From Acidovorax sp. (lineage in GTDB: Bacteria > Pseudomonadota > Gammaproteobacteria > Burkholderiales > Burkholderiaceae_C), in the NCBI GenBank assembly GCA_004210805.1, contig SDXZ01000011.1:1-35525 (forward strand): a stretch of 35,525 nt of DNA, read 5' to 3'. The notes below the pieces were generated by a model that was given only the letters and a program-made list of their open reading frames with translations, was not told the DNA's origin and searched no databases. Both the position numbers and the translations under genes were made by a program. This document shows positions 6,408 through 16,300 of this stretch, in pieces (within the stretch, counting starts at the first letter, position 1; each line of letters starts with the position of its first letter).

Positions 6408-8219
6408 TCAGACCGTGATGCGGGTGCCGTCGAAGCGTGTGAACGAGAAGCCCTCGAACGGCTCGCGGAAGGTCTGCTTTTGTTCGCGCAGCAGGCTGAT
6501 GACCAGGGCCTCGCCCTGCGCATAGGCGGCAGCGGCATCGGAGCGCCAGTGGATGCCGGCAGCCGTGCGGCCCGAGCCGTAGTTCAGCGCCAGCTTGTTG
6601 AGCTCGCCCCCCACCGTGAGCGCGGGCCCCTGGTAGGGGATGAGCCGCGTAGGGTCGCTCGGGTCGGGCTGCACCGGGTTGGCGATGACCAGGGATTCGT
6701 CGTAGAACGCCTTGAGCAGCGTGGCGGTGACGGCCGCGATGATGGCCGCGCCGCCGGGGTAGGACGAATGAATGGGCGCGCCCTCCGGGTACACCTGCGG
6801 CAGCAGGTAGGTGCCGTTCTTCGCGCGGCTGCGCTCCAGCGCCTGCGAGCCCAGGAAGGACTCATGGATCGGGTACTCATTGACCCGGTTGGCCAGGCGG
6901 TGGTGCACCAGCCCGCCAAAAGCCTCGGGGCGCAGGATGCGCTGCTCGTACCACTTCTGGTAGTAGTTGACGCGGATGGCCAGCGATGTGGCCAGCGACA
7001 GCACCGACTGGAAGTAGGCGGAGCCAAAGGTGCCCGAGGCACCGCCGCTGGTCTTGAGCTTGAGGTACGGATTGCTGGGCGCCAGGCTTTTGTCGCCCGC
7101 AAACAGCCCGCCGTAGCCCGGCTGCGCCGCCGACAGCGGTGTGCCCAGCAACTGATTGGCCGCAAAGCTGAACGCCACCGCCGCATGCGCGTAGGCCGCC
7201 AGGTCGCGCGTGGTGGCGATATAGCGCAGCGTGGGGTCGAACGCAATGCGCCCGGCGGGGGCCTTGCCGTTCTGCACGTTGAGCCACTCGTCGTAGCCCG
7301 TGAGGAACTCGTTGGCCGGTGTGTAGGTGCGGATGCGGGCCGACAACGTCTGCGGACCCAGGGGCACATCGCGGTACAAAAACTGCGAAATGTAGGGCCC
7401 GTCGGTCACGCCCGGCGGGGTGGCCCAGCGGCCAGTGCGCCCCGTGCGGTCGTTGCTGTCCACATACCACGCCGCGCCGCGGAACAGCGTCTGCGGCGTC
7501 ACCTTGCCGTTGACCTTGGGGCCGTGAAAGTCCGGCGCGCGGCTGAGGTCATCGGCTGCGGCAATCACATCGGCGTGCCGCGTGCCGTCCTGGAATTCGC
7601 TGAAGGGCACGTCGCGCAGCAGCGCCACCCAGTAGATCTCGGCGGCCTCGCCCGCGCGCTGCGTGCCCGCCAGTGTGGGCGCGGGTGGCAGCGAGAACTG
7701 GGCGGCGTTAAGCCCGTCCAGGCTCACCGCCAGGGTGCCGATGGGGTTGACCAGCTTGCGTGTGCCGCCCAGCACGATCTTTTCAAAGTCGGCCGGGTCG
7801 CGCGATGCGAACGCGGCCGTGGCCAGGTTCCAGGCGGGCAGGTCCACCTCGCCGCGGGCATTGTGGGGCAGGCCCCGGGTGTCCGATCCGATCTTGTTGG
7901 CATACAGCGCATCGTCGCCGTTGACAGGGTGCGGGGGAATCGGCACGGCCGCGCTGGCGCGCGCGAGGTCGATGCGGACCTGCTCGGTGCGGCGTACAAA
8001 CTGCGCGTCGTAGCCCGCAGCGGCTGCGCCCCCGGCACCTGCCGATTGCGCCTGTGCGGCGGCGCTGCCCGCCAGCAAAGCAGGCGCCACTGCGGCGCCG
8101 CCGGCCAAGCCCCCCAGGCCGGCCAGGCCAGCACCCGCCTGGCCCAGAAACTGGCGCCGGGGCGAGCTGTGCGGGGCGCCGAGGGTCGGCGCTGCGGGTT
8201 GTGATTCAGATGGATGCAT
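6408..8219 (-). CDS. Tat-exported vanadium haloperoxidase / PAP2-like protein
   Basis: A protein of 603 residues. The start at 8219 has GGGAG just upstream and gives a twin-arginine signal (SPRRQFLGQ, Arg21-Arg22) with a hydrophobic stretch and Ala-rich cleavage region near residue 55, so it is exported folded. The C-terminal half aligns with vanadium haloperoxidases of the bromoperoxidase type: Lys422-x7-Arg430-Pro, His484 in HSSYP, and Arg551-x5-His557 in GRTAAGIHWRSD. These are the expected oxyanion ligands and the apical His. The usual PSGHA is replaced by PGGAA (Gly489, Ala491), so two oxyanion contacts are missing. It may be an altered haloperoxidase or a phosphatase-like protein. It lies 68 bases after the activator gene and 94 before the flavoprotein, on the same strand. 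Confidence 0.85.
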   Translation of the reverse strand: MHPSESQPAAPTLGAPHSSPRRQFLGQAGAGLAGLGGLAGGAAVAPALLAGSAAAQAQSAGAGGAAAAGYDAQFVRRTEQVRIDLARASAAVPIPPHPVNGDDALYANKIGSDTRGLPHNARGEVDLPAWNLATAAFASRDPADFEKIVLGGTRKLVNPIGTLAVSLDGLNAAQFSLPPAPTLAGTQRAGEAAEIYWVALLRDVPFSEFQDGTRHADVIAAADDLSRAPDFHGPKVNGKVTPQTLFRGAAWYVDSNDRTGRTGRWATPPGVTDGPYISQFLYRDVPLGPQTLSARIRTYTPANEFLTGYDEWLNVQNGKAPAGRIAFDPTLRYIATTRDLAAYAHAAVAFSFAANQLLGTPLSAAQPGYGGLFAGDKSLAPSNPYLKLKTSGGASGTFGSAYFQSVLSLATSLAIRVNYYQKWYEQRILRPEAFGGLVHHRLANRVNEYPIHESFLGSQALERSRAKNGTYLLPQVYPEGAPIHSSYPGGAAIIAAVTATLLKAFYDESLVIANPVQPDPSDPTRLIPYQGPALTVGGELNKLALNYGSGRTAAGIHWRSDAAAAYAQGEALVISLLREQKQTFREPFEGFSFTRFDGTRITV

Positions 8220-8287
8220 GAGAACTCCCTGGGTTGTTGTGATGGCGAATGGATGAGCGGCCGCGGCGCGCTTCGGCGCGTTGCGGC

Positions 8288-9469
8288 TCACTGCGCGTAG
8301 CGCAAGTGGCCGGGCGTTGAAGAGGGGACCGGAAGGGGCCGAGGGCTGCTCGCAAGCGCAGGTTCGGCCAACAGGCCGTGGCGCTTGAGTAGGGTGCGCA
8401 AGGTGTTGCGCGTCACCCCCAGCAGCCGCGCCGCCTGCACCTGGTTGGCGTCGGCTTGTTCGAACACACAGCGCACGAGCGCCGCCTCCACCGACTCGTA
8501 CAGCCGGGGCGCGCCCTGCTCCACCAGGCTCTGCAACGCGGCCTGCAGCGATTCGGTGGCGGACGATGGTTGTTGCAGCCGCCCTGCGGCGTGAACAATC
8601 GCCTGAACAGGCGTGGGCAAAAGCGCGGGCACCAGCCGCAGGTCACCGGGCTCGATCACGCCCCGATGCGCCACGATCAGCGCGAAGTGCACGACGTTTT
8701 CCAGTTCGCGGATGTTGCCGGGCCAGGCGTAAGAGAGCAGTGCCTGGTGTGCGGCCGCCGACAGCTGCGCGGGTGGCTGCCCCAGGCGCTGCGCATACAG
8801 GGCCATGAAATGCTCGGCCAGCGGCAGGATGTCACCGGGGCGTTCGCGCAACGGCGGAAGCGCCACAGGGGCCACATTGAGCCGGTAGTACAAGTCTGCG
8901 CGGAAGTGTTGCGCCTGGACGGCGCGCGCCAGGTCGATGTTGGTGGCGGCCACCAGGCGCACGTCCAGTGCCACGGGCTTGCGCGAGCCCAGGCGCACCA
9001 CCTGGCGCTCCTGCAGCACGCGCAGCAGCTTCACCTGCAGCGACTGCGGCAGGTCCCCGATCTCGTCCAGAAACAGCGTGCCGCCCTGCGCGGCCTCAAA
9101 CCATCCGGCCCGTGCCTGCGCAGCCCCGGTGAAGGCCCCGGCTTCGTGGCCAAACAGCTCGGCATCGATCAGCGACTCGCTGAAGGCCCCGCAATTGACC
9201 GCCACAAATGGGCCGCTGCGGCCGCTCTGCTGGTGAATATGGCGCGCGATCAATTCCTTGCCCGTGCCGGTTTCGCCGACCACCAACACCGAAGCATCGC
9301 TGCGCGCAATGCGGTCTACGTGGTCCAGCAGCTGGGCTGAACGCGGGTCGCGAAACAGCAGCGCCTTGGCGCGGATCGTGGGCGCGGCTCCGACAGGCGC
9401 ATCGGGCAGCGTGAGCAGGCGCTGGGACGAGGGGCCTGCGGCCGCTGGCGAGGGCGTGAAGCTGGACAT
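8288..9469 (-). CDS. Sigma-54-dependent transcriptional activator without sensor domain (SfnR-like layout)
   Basis: A protein of 393 residues. After about 30 loosely structured residues it goes straight into the AAA+ domain: Walker A GETGTGKE (65-72), the sigma-54-contacting GAFTGA loop (111-116), Walker B GGTLFLDEIGDLP (from 129), and the arginine-finger region RADLYYRLNVAPVALPPLRER. A Fis-type helix-turn-helix (QVQAARLLGVTRNTLRTLLKRHG) ends the protein. No receiver, GAF or PAS domain is present, so activity is probably set by its amount or by a partner protein. SfnR, the sulfone-utilisation activator of pseudomonads, has the same layout. A consensus sigma-54 promoter at 1293-1307 in the same locus is its likely target. 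Confidence 0.92.
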   Translation of the reverse strand: MSSFTPSPAAAGPSSQRLLTLPDAPVGAAPTIRAKALLFRDPRSAQLLDHVDRIARSDASVLVVGETGTGKELIARHIHQQSGRSGPFVAVNCGAFSESLIDAELFGHEAGAFTGAAQARAGWFEAAQGGTLFLDEIGDLPQSLQVKLLRVLQERQVVRLGSRKPVALDVRLVAATNIDLARAVQAQHFRADLYYRLNVAPVALPPLRERPGDILPLAEHFMALYAQRLGQPPAQLSAAAHQALLSYAWPGNIRELENVVHFALIVAHRGVIEPGDLRLVPALLPTPVQAIVHAAGRLQQPSSATESLQAALQSLVEQGAPRLYESVEAALVRCVFEQADANQVQAARLLGVTRNTLRTLLKRHGLLAEPALASSPRPLPVPSSTPGHLRYAQ

Positions 9470-9511
9470 GGGCGCCAGACTACGGCGCGCTCACCGCTTT
9501 GCGAACGCAGC

Positions 9512-9537
9512 ATTCCGCATGTGGATATGCGGGAAAT
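9512..9537. promoter_or_regulatory. Inverted repeat upstream of the sigma-54 activator gene
   Basis: ATTCCGCAT-gtggat-ATGCGGGAAAT forms a dyad with 8-9 bp arms and a single extra G, about 45 bases upstream of the activator start. A smaller dyad TGCG-AA-CGCA is next to it (9500-9509). The position suits an operator for the activator gene; which protein binds is unknown. Confidence 0.4.
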
Positions 9538-9610
9538 ACCAGCGGGCAGCCCACGCACCGATGCGCTTAAGGAACTGCTGCGCAGGGCCTCAACGATGGA
9601 TGGCGCAGGC

Positions 9611-9644
9611 AAAAAAAAGCCCCGCGTTGCCAGGCAATGCGGGG
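9611..9644 (-). terminator. Intrinsic terminator after the lipoprotein gene
   Basis: On the minus strand a near-perfect GC-rich hairpin (GCCCCGC/GCGGGGC outer stem, TTGCC/GGCAA inner stem, 9619-9644) is followed by eight T residues. It ends transcription of the lipoprotein gene about 60 bases after its stop and insulates it from the activator gene. Confidence 0.92.
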
Positions 9645-9702
9645 CCAATCCGATCGATGAAGATCGGGGGAGGGAGACAAGCAATCGGGAAACAGGGCGC
9701 GA

Positions 9703-10206
9703 TCAGCAGCCCAAAGGACGGTTCGGGCGCATCGGGATGACACCGGTCACGCGCAGGGTGGCGTTCGAGCCGTCGGTGGCGGTCAGCACCTTGTTGCTGA
9801 AGCGGATCTGGTTGCTTTCGCGGATCACGGCGGTGTCGGTCGGTTCGCCGCTCGCGTATTCCTTGCTGTCGAACGTGATGAAAGCCTGGTGCAGGCCGGT
9901 AGCGTCCGGACGGTAGCGCAGGTCGCCAAAGGCCAGGGCGGCCGATCCGACCTTGCCGATACCGTCAAAGTTGAAGGCGCACAGTTCTGGCACGGAACCC
10001 ACGGGGTTTTCCTTGTCCACGTCAGAAATGTTGATCGTGCCGTTGCCGTACACGCCATTCAGACCGGCGACCGTGGCGCTGGTCACGGTCAGCACGCCGG
10101 GCTCATTGCTCGGCGTCGGGTCGTCATCGTTGCCGCCACCGCCGCAAGCGACGAGCAACACGGAAGTAGCCGCGAGGGCAACACAGGTTTTGAGCATGGA
10201 GTTCAT
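9703..10206 (-). CDS. Small secreted lipoprotein of unknown function
   Basis: A protein of 167 residues. The start at 10206 gives a lipoprotein signal peptide, MNSMLKTCVALAATSVLLVAC, with lipobox LVAC and lipidated Cys21. The residue after the Cys is Gly, which favours the outer membrane. A flexible GGGGNDDDPTPSN linker follows. The remaining 130 residues look like a beta-rich domain (GVLTVTSATVAGLNGVYGNG, AFGDLRYRPDATGLHQAFITF) with two further Cys, one near the middle and one at the C-terminus. I do not recognise the family. The upstream ATG at 10317 would hide the signal peptide. It is a single-gene unit with its own terminator. Confidence 0.75.
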   Translation of the reverse strand: MNSMLKTCVALAATSVLLVACGGGGNDDDPTPSNEPGVLTVTSATVAGLNGVYGNGTINISDVDKENPVGSVPELCAFNFDGIGKVGSAALAFGDLRYRPDATGLHQAFITFDSKEYASGEPTDTAVIRESNQIRFSNKVLTATDGSNATLRVTGVIPMRPNRPLGC

Positions 10207-10377
10207 GGTGATGGGTGTCCGTAGGAGTTGGTAGAGCTTTGCGGGGCCGCTGCGCCGCATGGCGCCAACCCCTGCACTGCATCCTAGGAAACCCCCGCCA
10301 CGCAACACGTGCGCCATGTTCCGCGGTGCACGTAGGACATGGGCCGACAGCAGCGTGCGCCACGGTCGGCCTTCACA

Positions 10378-13300
10378 TCACCGCGCCAGCACCGCCGCCA
10401 GCGCCTTGCCGGTGTGTGTGCCCAGCCGCACCACCTCTTCGGGCACGGTGGCCGCCACAATGCGACCGCCCGCGTTGCCGCCTTCAGGCCCCAGGTCGAT
10501 GATCCAGTCGGCCTCGGCGATCACGTCAAGGTCATGCTCGATCACGATCACGCTGTGGCCCCCATCGACCAGCCGATGCAGCACACGGATGAGCTTGTCC
10601 ACGTCGGCCATGTGCAAGCCCACGGTGGGCTCGTCCAGCACGTACAACGTGTGCGGCGCCTTCTGGCCACGGCGGCCCACTTCGTCGCGCACTTTGGTGA
10701 GTTCGGTCACGAGCTTGATGCGCTGTGCTTCACCACCGCTGAGCGTGGGCGATGGTTGACCCAGCGTGAGATAGCCCAGCCCCACGTCCTTCAACAGCTG
10801 CAGCGGGTGCGCAATGCTGGGCATGCTGGCGAAGAAGTCCACCGCCTCGTCCACCTCCATCTGCAGCACGTCGCCGATGCTCTTGCCGCGCCAGGTCACG
10901 GCCAGCGTCTCGGGGCTGAAGCGCGCGCCGTGGCAGGTCTCGCAGGGTACCTTCACGTCGGGCAAAAAGCTCATCTCGATGGTGCGCACGCCCGCGCCTT
11001 CGCAGCTGGGGCAGCGGCCTTCACCGGTGTTGAAGCTGAATCGGCCGGCCGCGTAGCCCCGGGCCTTGGCCTCCAGCGTTTCGGCAAACAGCTTGCGGAT
11101 CGTGTCCCAAAAACCGATGTAGGTCGCAGGGCAAGAGCGCGGTGTTTTGCCAATCGGCGTCTGGTCCACCTCCAGCACGCGGTCGATGCTCTCGAAGCCC
11201 GACAGACCCGTGCAGCCCACCAGCGGCGGTGCATTGCCTGCATCCATTGCGTCACGGCCCGCCTTGGTACTGCGTTGCTGCACCCACGCCTGCACATTGG
11301 CCAGCAGCACGTCGCGGGCCAGTGTGGACTTGCCCGAGCCACTCACGCCGGTCACCGCCACCAGGCGGTGCAGCGGCACCGTGGCCGTGACGTTCTGCAG
11401 GTTGTGCAACTGCGCGCCATGCACCGTGAGCCAGCGGATAGCGGCCCGCGCCTTGGCATCCTCCAGCGCGCTGGCGGCCAGCGATGCGGCCTGCGCTGCG
11501 CGTTTCTTCACGGCAGCGCTCTGCCGGCCCTTGGGCGCGTCCACCAGGTCGCCCAGCGCGGCGTCGGCAGCACTCAGCTCCCCAGGCAGCATGCTGCGGC
11601 GCAGCTGCAGCGGGTGCTTCATGGCATGCAGCAGGTAGCGGCCCGTCTGCGACTCGGCAGCGCCGGTGATGTCGTCCACGCTGCCCTGCGCCACCAGGCG
11701 CCCGCCGCGCTTGCCGGCGCTGGGGCCGATGTCGATGATGTGGTCGGCGCGGCGGATGGTGTCCTCGTCATGCTCCACCACCACCAGGGTATTGCCCTTG
11801 TCTCCGAGCTTGTGCAGGGCGTTCAGCAGAATCTGGTTGTCGCGTGCATGCAGGCCGATGGTGGGCTCATCGAGCACGTAACACACGCCCTGCAGGTTGC
11901 TGCCCAGCTGCGCTGCCAAGCGAATGCGCTGCGCCTCGCCGCCGCTGAGCGTGGGGGCACCGCGGTCGAGCGTGAGGTACGAGAGCCCCACTTCCTCAAG
12001 GAATTCGAGGCGGCTCTGGATTTCGGGCACCAGGTCGCGGGCAATGTCGGCCTCGCGCTGTGTCATACCGCCTTCAATGCGCAGCGATTCGACCCAGCGG
12101 CGCACGTCCGTGACCGAGAGCGCCGCAATGTCGGTGATGCCCACACCCGCGAACCGTACCGCGCGCGCCGTGGCGTTGAGCCGCGAGCCACTGCATGTCG
12201 GGCACGCGGTGTCCACCAGGTCTTCGATCTCGGGCTCGGCAAAGGTCTGCTCGCGGCCTTTTTCCTTGTCGTCCTGCACCGAGTCGTCAAACACCTTGCG
12301 CTGGTCGCGCGTGAGCTTGACGCCCGTGCCCACGCAGTCGGGGCACCAGCCGTGTTTGCTGTTGTAGCTAAAGAGCCTCGGGTCCAGCTCGGCGTAGCTC
12401 ATGGCGCACACCGGGCAGGCGCGTTTGGTGGAGAACGCCTGCAGTTGCCCGATGCCCGCGGTGGGCCGGCCGTCTTCCATCGCAGCGCGCAGATCGGTGA
12501 TGCTGCTGAGCACATGCACCACGCCCTTGCCGTGCGTGAGCGCGTCGGCCAGCGCGGCGCGCAGCGCAGCCTCGTTTTCGGGTGAAACATCAAGGCTGGC
12601 CACCGGCAGCTCGATCGTGTGCTCCTTGAAGCGGTCGATGCGCGGGAAACCGGTGGTGGGCAGGAAGTTGCCATCCACCCGCAGGTGCGTGTAGCCCCGC
12701 GGGCGCGCCCAGTCGGCCAGCTCGGTGTAAACGCCCTTGCGGTTCATCACCAGCGGCGCGAGCAGCCCGATGTGCTGGCCGCGGAACTGCGTGAGCAGCT
12801 GGGCGGCGATGCTCTCGGGGGTTTGTGGCTGCACTGCGGCGCCATCGCGTATGCAGTGCTGGGTGCCAAGCTTGACGTACAGCAGGCGCAGGAAGTGCCA
12901 CACCTCGGTCGTGGTGCCCACGGTGGACTTGCGGCCGCCGCGCGACAGGCGCTGCTCGATGGCCACGGTGGGCGGTATGCCGTACACCGCATCCACCTCG
13001 GGCCGGCCAGCCGGCTGCACGATGCTGCGCGCATAGGCGTTGAGCGATTCGAGGTAGCGGCGCTGGCCTTCGTTGAACAGGATGTCGAACGCGAGCGTGG
13101 ACTTGCCCGAACCGCTCACGCCGGTCACCACGTTGAACTTGCCGCGCGGGATGTCCACGCTCAGGTTCTTGAGATTGTGTTCCTTCGCGTTGACGATTTG
13201 TATGGCATTTTTGGCCGCTGGCGCTTGATCCATAAGGGCCAGGCGCTCCTTTTTTCGTAGCGCAGCGGCTTTTTCGTGCACTGAGTGGCCGCCGATGCCC

Positions 13301-16300
13301 AGCGTGAGCTCGTACTCGCGCAGCGCCTGGCCGGTGTGTGAGGTGGCATGAGCGCGCACGTCTTCGGGCGTACCTTCGGCCACGACCAGGCCGCCGGCGT
13401 ACCCGCCTTCGGGCCCCAGGTCGATGAGCCAGTCGCTCGCGCGGATCACATCGAGGTTGTGCTCGATAACGATGAGCGAATGCCCCGCATCGATGAGCTT
13501 GCGCAGCGCGCGCATGAGCTTGGCGATGTCGTCAAAGTGCAGACCGGTGGTGGGCTCGTCAAACAAAAACAGCGTGCCTTTGCGTGCGACGGACTGGCGG
13601 GACTTGGACGCGCTGCGTGCCGCCTCGGCCAGGAAACCCGCGAGCTTGAGGCGCTGCGCCTCGCCGCCGCTCAGCGTGGGCACGGGCTGGCCCAGCGCCA
13701 CATATTCGAGCCCCACGTCCACGATGGGCTGCAACGCGCGGATCACGTCGCGGTCGCCCGCAAACAGGTCGGCCGCCTCGGCAACGGTGAGGGCGAGCAC
13801 GTCCGCCACGTTGAGGTTGCGCCCCCCCCGCTCGATGGTTATTTCCAGAATTTCGGGGCGGTAGCGCTTGCCATCGCAGTCCGGGCAGCGCAGGTACACG
13901 TCCGACAGGAACTGCATCTCCACATGCTCAAAGCCCGAGCCGCCACACGTCGGGCAGCGCCCGTCGCCACTGTTGAAGCTGAACTTGCTGGCGGTGTAGC
14001 TGCGCTGGCGCGACAACGGCGCCACCGCAAACAGCTCGCGGATGCTGTCCCACGCGCCGACGTAGCTCACGGGGTTGGAACGCGCGGTCTTGCCGATCGG
14101 CGACTGGTCCACAAACACCACGTCCGACAAGTGGTCGGCGCCCAGCATGCGGTCGTGCGTGCCAGGGGTGTCGGTGGCCTTGCCAAAGTGGCGCAGCAGC
14201 GCCGGGGCCAGCACGTCCTGGATCAGGCTCGACTTGCCCGAGCCGCTCACGCCCGTCACGGTGACCAGGCGCTGCAGGGGGAACTCGACCGACACGTTCT
14301 GCAGGTTGTGCTCGCGCGCGCCTTCGAGGATGAGGCGCGGCGTAGCCTCGGTCACCATGCGCTTGAAGCCAAAGCCCACATGCTTGCGACCGCCCAGATA
14401 GGCGCCAGTGAGCGTGTCGGCATTGCGCAGGTCGGCCGTGGTGCCGTCGAACACGATCTGCCCGCCCAGGCGGCCGGGGCCGGGGCCCATGTCGATCATG
14501 CGGTCGGCCGCCAGCATCACGGCCGGGTCGTGCTCCACCACCACCAGGGTGTTGCCTGCATCGCGCAGGCGCAGCATGGCCTCGGTAATGCGGTGCATGT
14601 CGCGCGGGTGCAGGCCGATGCTGGGCTCGTCCAGCACGAACAGCGTGTTGACCAGTGAGGTACCGAGGGCCGTGGTGAGGTTGATGCGCTGCACCTCGCC
14701 GCCGCTCAGAGTCCGGCTTTGCCGGTCGAGCGTGAGGTAGCCGATGCCCACGTCGCACAGGTACTTGAGGCGCGTGGTGATCTCTTCGTGCAGCAGCTTC
14801 AGGGCCTGCGCGTCGCCGCCGGCCGCTGCGTCGCCCACGGGCAACTCCATCCGGTCAAAGAAGCGGCGCAGCCGGTCAATGGGCAGCAGCATCAGGTCGT
14901 GCAGGCACAGGCCAGGCAAGGCTTCGAGCTGTTCGCGCGACCATTGCACGCCTTCAGGCATGAAACGGCGCGCGGGCTCGATGGCGGCGTCCGCATCGTC
15001 CTTGCTGCCCACGCGCCAGATCAGGCTTTCGGTCTTGAGGCGCGCGCCGGCGCAGGTGGGACACGGCGTGTAGCTGCGGTACTTGGACAGCAGCACGCGG
15101 ATGTGCATCTTGTAGGCCTTGCTCTCCAGGTACTCGAAGAAGCGCTTGATGCCGTACCACTGCTTGCTCCACTGCCCATCCTTGTAGCCGGGCGTGCCGC
15201 CGATCACCCACTTCTTCTGGTCGTCGGTCAGCTTGTACCAGGGCGTGTCGCGCGGGATGCCGGCCGCCTCGGCGTGGCGCATGAGGTCGTCCTGCGCTTC
15301 TTTCCACGCGGGGGTCTGGATGGTCTTGATCGCGCCAGCGCGCAGCGTGAGCTTGTCGTTGGGGATGACCAGGCCATAGTCCACGCCGATCACGCGACCA
15401 AAGCCCCGGCAACTCTCGCAGGCACCCACGGCGGAGTTGAAGGAGAACATTGACGGGATGGGGTCGCTGTAGCGCAGGTCGCTATCGGGGCAGTGCAGGC
15501 CGGTGGAAAAGCGCCAGAGTTCGGGTGCAGGTTCCGCCTGCGCTGAGCCGGTCGATGCACTTTCCCGGCCTTCGACAGGCTCAGGCTGAACGGCCTGGGC
15601 TGGAGGGAGCACATAGACATTCAACCGCCCCGTACCGCGCTTCAATGCCACCTCGATGGCCTCGACCACACGCGCCTTCTCGGCATTGCCCAGGCGAAAG
15701 CGGTCAGCCACGACATCGAGCACCTTGCGCGGGCCGGTGGGCGTGGCGACTTCGCGCTCGGCCTGCACCTTGGTGAAGCCGCTGGCAGACAGCCATTGCT
15801 CGACCTGCTCAGCCGACGTACCGCCGGGCAGCTCGACCGGAAAAGTCAGCACGACGCGCGGGTCCCCGGCCTCGGCGCTGCGCCGCTGCAGCTCGGCGTA
15901 GATGGTCTCGGGCGAGTCGTGGCGCACCGGCTGTGCGGTCTGCTTGTCGAACAGCTGGCCTGCACGCGCGAACAAAAGCTTCAGGTGGTCGTTCAGCTCC
16001 GTCATCGTGCCCACGGTGGAGCGGCTGGAGCGCACGGGATTGGTCTGGTCGATGGCAATGGCGGGCGGCACGCCCTCCACCTTGTCGACCGCTGGCTTGT
16101 CCATGCGGTCGAGAAACTGGCGCGCGTAGGCGCTGAAGGTCTCCACGTAGCGGCGCTGGCCTTCGGCGTACAAGGTGTCGAACACCAGGCTGGATTTGCC
16201 CGAGCCGCTGGGGCCGGTGACCACGGTGAGCTCGCCGGTGCGGATGTCCAGGTCCAGGTTCTTGAGATTGTGCTGGCGTGCACCGCGGATACGGATCAGT

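Noticed and set aside
5997-8204. Plus-strand open frame of 735 codons antisense to the haloperoxidase-like gene
   Set aside because: Same reason: antisense shadow of a gene with clear active-site motifs.
10339-12585. Plus-strand open frame of 748 codons antisense to uvrA
   Set aside because: No recognisable domain, and composition typical of an antisense shadow; the uvrA frame has all its motifs here.
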